From Thiobacillus sp. (GTDB lineage: Bacteria > Pseudomonadota > Gammaproteobacteria > Burkholderiales > Thiobacillaceae), in assembly GCA_024708885.1 (NCBI GenBank), contig JANJXT010000024.1:1-47391 (forward strand): DNA of 47,391 nucleotides, in the 5' to 3' direction. Made by a program: the position numbers and the translations under genes. Of this stretch, positions 43,229 to 47,391 are shown one piece after another. Positions within the stretch are counted from its first letter, which is position 1. Each line of letters starts with the position of its first letter. Under the pieces are notes generated by a model that saw nothing but the letters and a program-made list of their open reading frames with translations, made no database searches and was not told the origin of the DNA.

Positions 43229-43795
43229 ATGGCCGACCTGACCCCAGACCAGCAGGACCCCACGCCCGGAACCCCCTCCACCGAGCCGAGCAATCCCTCG
43301 CGTCGCCGCCTGGCGGGCGCCGCACTCGGCGCCGGCGCGGTGTTCACCCTGTCCAGCCGACCGGTGTGGGCGAGCCAGTGCAGCATCTCCGGCATGATGT
43401 CCGGCAACCTGTCGACGCCCAAGGTGGTGTGCGAAGGCTGCACACCCGGGTACTGGAAGCAGGACCAGCACCTCAAGTCGTGGGCAGCCACCGGTTTTCG
43501 CACCACCGACACCTTCAACGCGGTGTTCGGCGTCACGCAATACGTGCGCAAAGACGGCAAGCCCTACACCCTGCTGGCCGTCCTGCGCGAACTCAATGGC
43601 AACGGCGACCCGGTTTCCACCAACCTCGGTTTCCACGCGGTCGCCGCCTTGCTGAGCGCCGCCCACCCGAACGTCAATTACGGCTACACCGCGGGCGAGC
43701 TCATCACGCTGTTCCAGAGCAACTACCTGAGAAATCCCGCCGGGCTGAAGGATTCTCTGGCCATGCTCAACGAGCGCAAGTGCCCGCTGAACTGA
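43229..43795 (+). CDS. Tat-exported protein with TPGYWK motif, 188 aa
   Basis: The twin-arginine signal SRRRLAGAALGAGAVFTLSS ends in VWA|S near residue 48. After it come CSISGMM and the motif CEGCTPGYWKQDQHLKSW, a motif I know from various secreted proteins of unknown role, followed by FGVTQYV, FHAVAALLSAAHPNVNYGYTAGELI and a short tail ending ERKCPLN. Four cysteines in the mature part allow disulfides. It is the first gene after a sigma-54 promoter and three bases ahead of the PqqD-like gene, so it is the best candidate substrate of the HPr-rel-A-type enzymes. No PEP-CTERM or sortase tail is visible. Confidence 0.85.
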   Translation: MADLTPDQQDPTPGTPSTEPSNPSRRRLAGAALGAGAVFTLSSRPVWASQCSISGMMSGNLSTPKVVCEGCTPGYWKQDQHLKSWAATGFRTTDTFNAVFGVTQYVRKDGKPYTLLAVLRELNGNGDPVSTNLGFHAVAALLSAAHPNVNYGYTAGELITLFQSNYLRNPAGLKDSLAMLNERKCPLN

Positions 43796-43798
43796 CGC

Positions 43799-44071
43799 AT
43801 GACCCATACCGTCCCGCCGCGGGGCTGGCTGCTGCGGACCTGGGACGACGAGGCGGTCGCATTCGACGCCGCCTCGGGCGACACCCACTACCTGCGGCCG
43901 CTGACGCGAACCCTTTTTGAAGCCTGCCAGGCCGACCCCGGCCTCGATCTCGCGGCACTTGCCGCGCGCGCCGCGGCGTCCTTCGGTGTCGACACCTCGC
44001 CGGCGTTCCTGGACGCCGTGCGCGAAGGACTCGAGAGCCTGCAGCGCATCGGCCTGCTGCAAGCCCCATGA
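43799..44071 (+). CDS. PqqD-like protein of the HPr-rel-A type system, 90 aa
   Basis: Small winged-helix-like protein: GWLLRTWDDEAVAFDAASGDTHYLRPLTRTLFEAC followed by LAALAARAAASFGVDTS and LESLQRIGLLQ, the pattern of PqqD/RRE peptide-recognition domains. PqqD-type proteins present a leader or substrate to a modifying enzyme. The stop overlaps the HprK-related kinase start by four bases. Family membership is by pattern; a specific peptide target is not proven. Confidence 0.8.
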   Translation: MTHTVPPRGWLLRTWDDEAVAFDAASGDTHYLRPLTRTLFEACQADPGLDLAALAARAAASFGVDTSPAFLDAVREGLESLQRIGLLQAP

Positions 44072-44988
44072 AGCTCCTGCAACTGCCGCCCGCCGAACTG
44101 CGCCGGCAGCTCGCCGGCGCCGGGGTGTGGCTGCGCACCGGCCCGTTCTCGGTGCGGGTGCAGTCGCGCATCCCCCACGTCGCCGAGGGCCTGACGCAGT
44201 TGTACGGCCAGTTCGAGGTACGCAGCCCGCACGAGGCCTTCGCGGATTTTCACGTCTCGGTCGACCGGCCACGCGGCGTGCGGCGCTGGCTGCGCCCGCA
44301 GGTGAATTTCGCCGTCGACGGCGTGCCCCCGTTCAAGCCCCTGCCGCTGGACCAGGCGTTTCCCATGCTGGAATGGGGCCTCAACTGGTGCGTGTCGACC
44401 CGCGCCCACCAGTACCTCATCATCCACGCCGGAGTGGTGGAGAAAAACGGCCGCGCGGCCATCCTTCCGGCGCCGCCCGGCTCGGGCAAGAGCACCCTGA
44501 CCGCGGCGCTGATGCTGTCGGGCTGGCGCCTGCTCTCCGACGAACTCACCCTGATCGACCGCAAGACCGGCCTCGTCCACCCGCTGCCGCGCCCGGTCAG
44601 CCTGAAGAACCAGTCGATCGACATCATCCGCGCCTTCAGCCCGGACGCCTTCGTCAACCGCGAATCGCGCGACACCATCAAGGGCACGGTGGCGCACCTG
44701 CGCCCGCTGCGCGACAGCGTGCAGCGCCAGCATGAAGCCGCGCGCGCCGGCTGGGTGATCTTTCCGCGCTGGCAGGCGGGCGCGGCGGCGAGCCTCATCC
44801 CGCGCTCGAAGGCGCAGACCTTCATGTTCCTCGCCGAGAACGCGTTCAACTACAGCCATCTGGGCGCGGACGGCTTCCGGGTGGGCAGCGCGTTGATCGA
44901 CCAGGCGGCGTGCTACGACTTCGAATATGGCGTGCTCGACGACGCCTTGGCTGTGTTCGAGCGCCTCGCCACGGAGCACGCCGCATGA
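44068..44988 (+). CDS. HprK-related kinase (type A), 306 aa
   Basis: The C-terminal half has an HPr-kinase-like P-loop: LIIHAGVVEKNGRAAILPAPPGSGKST (Walker A at 136-143) and LLSDELTLID as the acidic box. The N-terminal part (1-115) is not the HPr kinase N-domain. Family members lie beside PqqD-like genes and are thought to act on peptides or proteins rather than HPr. Here the likely order is Tat protein, PqqD, kinase, nucleotidyltransferase, each overlapping or touching. HprK homologues with NTP_transf_5 partners phosphorylate lasso precursors in other bacteria, a useful but indirect analogy. Confidence 0.85.
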   Translation: MKLLQLPPAELRRQLAGAGVWLRTGPFSVRVQSRIPHVAEGLTQLYGQFEVRSPHEAFADFHVSVDRPRGVRRWLRPQVNFAVDGVPPFKPLPLDQAFPMLEWGLNWCVSTRAHQYLIIHAGVVEKNGRAAILPAPPGSGKSTLTAALMLSGWRLLSDELTLIDRKTGLVHPLPRPVSLKNQSIDIIRAFSPDAFVNRESRDTIKGTVAHLRPLRDSVQRQHEAARAGWVIFPRWQAGAAASLIPRSKAQTFMFLAENAFNYSHLGADGFRVGSALIDQAACYDFEYGVLDDALAVFERLATEHAA

Positions 44989-46076
44989 ACGCGCCCGATC
45001 TGCTGTCGCGCACGCTGCGTGCGCCGGATGCGGCACGCGGCTTTTCCATGGGCGAGTGGGATCTGCTGCTGCGCCAGGCACACCACGCGGGGCTCAGCTC
45101 GCGGCTGCATCACGGCTTGCGCCAGGCCGGCTGCGACGAGGCCATCCCGGCCCCGGCGCGCTGGCATTTCGAAGCCGCCGACACGCTGGCGGCACGCCAG
45201 CAGGTTGCGGTGCGCTGGGAAATCACGCAGGTGAAGAAGGCGCTGGGCAACGCCGGCATCCCGTTGCTGCTGTTGAAAGGCGCCGCCTACGTGGCCGCCG
45301 GCCTGCCTGCCGCGCAGGGACGGCTGTTCAACGACCTCGACATCCTGGTGCCGCGCGAAGCGCTGGATGCCGCCGAATCCGCGCTGATGCTCGCCGGCTG
45401 GCACGCGACCGGCCTGTCCGCCTACGACCAGCGCTACTACCGCCGCTGGATGCACGAGATTCCGCCGCTGCAGCACGTACAGCGCGCGACCGTGATCGAC
45501 GTGCACCACGCCATCCTGCCCGATACTGCGCGCTGCCGGCCCGACCCCGCCAAGCTGCGCGCACAGGCGGAGCCCGTCGCCGGTCTTCCCGGCGTACGCG
45601 TGCTGTGCGCGACCGACCGCATCCTGCATTCCGCCGCCCACCTGTTTCACGACGGCGAACTGCCGCACGGCCTGCGCGACCTCTCCGACCTCGACCTGCT
45701 GCTGCGCGACGCCGCCGGCGAGACGGATTTCTGGCCGCGCCTCGTCGCACGTGCCACGGAGCTCGAACTGGAACGTTCGCTGTTCCATGCGCTGCGCTAT
45801 GTGCGGTATTTTCTCGCCACGCCGGTGCCGGACAGCGTCGACGCCGCGGTCGCGCGCTTCGCGCCGGCGCGTCCCGTGCAGGCGCTGCTCGATGCCGTCT
45901 TCACGCGCGCGCTGGCGCCAATGCACCCAAGCTGCGAAGACCGCCTCACCCCGGCCGCGCGCCTCGCCGCGTACGTGCGCGCGCACTGGCTGCGCATGCC
46001 GCCGCGCCTGCTGCTGCCGCACCTGTTCCACAAGGCGTTCCTTGCCACGGACACGCGCGAGGCCAAAGCCGCTTGA
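44985..46076 (+). CDS. Nucleotidyltransferase-family protein (NTP_transf_5-like), 363 aa
   Basis: Contains GIPLLLLKGAAYV (about 91-103) and GRLFNDLDILVPREALD (112-128). The acidic pair D117/D119 corresponds to the catalytic DxD of this nucleotidyltransferase family. An all-helical C-terminal half follows (DRILHSAAHLFHDGELPHGLRDLSDLDLLL). It overlaps the kinase stop by four bases (ATGA). Transfer of a nucleotide or phosphate to the product of the kinase is inferred from similar gene pairs; the substrate is unknown. Its stop codon lies within the grxD promoter. Confidence 0.85.
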   Translation: MNAPDLLSRTLRAPDAARGFSMGEWDLLLRQAHHAGLSSRLHHGLRQAGCDEAIPAPARWHFEAADTLAARQQVAVRWEITQVKKALGNAGIPLLLLKGAAYVAAGLPAAQGRLFNDLDILVPREALDAAESALMLAGWHATGLSAYDQRYYRRWMHEIPPLQHVQRATVIDVHHAILPDTARCRPDPAKLRAQAEPVAGLPGVRVLCATDRILHSAAHLFHDGELPHGLRDLSDLDLLLRDAAGETDFWPRLVARATELELERSLFHALRYVRYFLATPVPDSVDAAVARFAPARPVQALLDAVFTRALAPMHPSCEDRLTPAARLAAYVRAHWLRMPPRLLLPHLFHKAFLATDTREAKAA

Positions 46077-46100
46077 CGCGCCGGCACGCAGGGGTATAAT
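46073..46100 (+). promoter_or_regulatory. Sigma-70 promoter of grxD
   Basis: TTGACG (46073-46078), a 16-base spacer and a perfect TATAAT (46095-46100) lie 36 bases ahead of the grxD start. The -35 element contains the stop codon of the nucleotidyltransferase gene. This should uncouple grxD from the sigma-54 operon. Confidence 0.8.
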
Positions 46101-46135
46101 TCCCGACGATTCCACTCAAGTATTCAGGAGCCACG

Positions 46136-46456
46136 ATGACCCCGCTCGACCGCATCCGCGAACAGGTAACGCAGAACAAGATCGTGCTGTACATGAAGGG
46201 CACGCCGCAGTTTCCGCAGTGCGGTTTTTCCGCGCGTGCCGCGCAGGTGTTGCAGGCTTGCGGCGTGCAGGATTTTCTCGCGGTGAACGTGCTGATGGAT
46301 CCGGAGATTTTCGAAAACCTGAAGCATTACGCCAACTGGCCGACCTTCCCGCAGCTCTACGTCAACGGCGAGCTGATCGGCGGCTCCGACATCATGATCG
46401 AGATGTACCAGAAGGGCGAAATCCAGAAGCTGCTGCAGGACGCGCTGGCCGCCTGA
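46136..46456 (+). CDS. grxD: Monothiol glutaredoxin Grx4/GrxD, 106 aa
   Basis: CGFS-type glutaredoxin: KIVLYMKGTPQFPQCGFSARAAQVL with the single active cysteine, WPTFPQLYVNGELIGGSDIM for glutathione contacts. Binds and transfers [2Fe-2S] clusters, cytosolic. AGGAG precedes the ATG. It has its own promoter and terminator, so it is monocistronic. Confidence 0.97.
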   Translation: MTPLDRIREQVTQNKIVLYMKGTPQFPQCGFSARAAQVLQACGVQDFLAVNVLMDPEIFENLKHYANWPTFPQLYVNGELIGGSDIMIEMYQKGEIQKLLQDALAA

Positions 46457-46475
46457 GCGGCACACGCTGCCGAGG

Positions 46476-46503
46476 AAAGCCGGCGCCGGACGCCGGCTTT
46501 TTT
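46476..46503 (+). terminator. Rho-independent terminator after grxD
   Basis: AAAGCCGGCG (46476-46485) pairs with CGCCGGCTTT (46491-46500) around a five-base loop, followed by T residues to 46503. It is 20 bases after the stop. In the opposite direction the T-run is short, so it mainly serves grxD, but may also aid the convergent ntrC. Confidence 0.9.
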
Positions 46504-46509
46504 GCGCGC

Positions 46510-47391
<882 letters not shown>

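Overview
The window is GC-rich chromosomal DNA from a sulfur-oxidising betaproteobacterium, most likely Thiobacillus or a close relative. The main evidence is a complete oxidative (reverse) dissimilatory sulfite reductase cluster in the order dsrABEFHCMKLJOPNR followed by cysG, together with a PilN-type type II secretion operon and a hemA-prfA-prmC block. The genus is an inference from gene content; no 16S rRNA or tRNA gene was seen.

Layout. 1-3189 holds the start of an unidentified gene, a large secreted protein with its own terminator, a small lipoprotein and a DUF4124/SLT lytic transglycosylase. 3205-14079 (minus strand) is one type II secretion operon, gspE-F-G-H-I-J-K-L-M-(C/N-like)-D, interrupted twice by hairpin-forming repeats (gspF/gspG and gspI/gspJ). 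14322-16054 (plus) holds two family 2 glycosyltransferases. 16049-21509 (minus) holds a dihydroorotate-dehydrogenase-like flavoprotein, a fused pyruvate:ferredoxin oxidoreductase (nifJ) and a kinase-like protein.

21506-35640 (minus) is the Dsr module. DsrAB is the siroheme enzyme. DsrEFH and DsrC form the sulfur relay. DsrMKJOP is the membrane electron-transfer complex. DsrL is the NAD(P)H-linked flavoprotein, DsrN amidates siroheme, DsrR is a cysteine-free A-type protein, and CysG makes siroheme. A hairpin just after dsrC may allow separate dsrC abundance.

35996-39712 (plus, divergent from dsrA) is the most unusual part. It holds a 73-aa protein translationally coupled to a Cas6/Cmx6-like RAMP protein without any CRISPR, then a DsrC paralogue lacking both redox cysteines (RspA type), an SseA-type sulfurtransferase, an unknown 206-aa helical protein and a TauD-type dioxygenase. 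Hairpins lie in the dsrA/Cas6-like intergenic region and at the Cas6-like/rspA junction. I propose, as a hypothesis only, a domesticated Cas6-like RNA-processing or RNA-binding regulator of sulfur genes.

39742-43093 carries hemA-prfA-prmC. 43157-46076 is a four-gene cassette behind a near-consensus sigma-54 promoter: a Tat-signal secreted protein with a TPGYWK motif, a PqqD-like protein, an HprK-related kinase and a NTP_transf_5-type nucleotidyltransferase (the HPr-rel-A type of system, chemistry unknown to me). A sigma-70 promoter overlapping the last stop codon drives grxD, which ends in a clear terminator. The window closes inside ntrC (minus strand).
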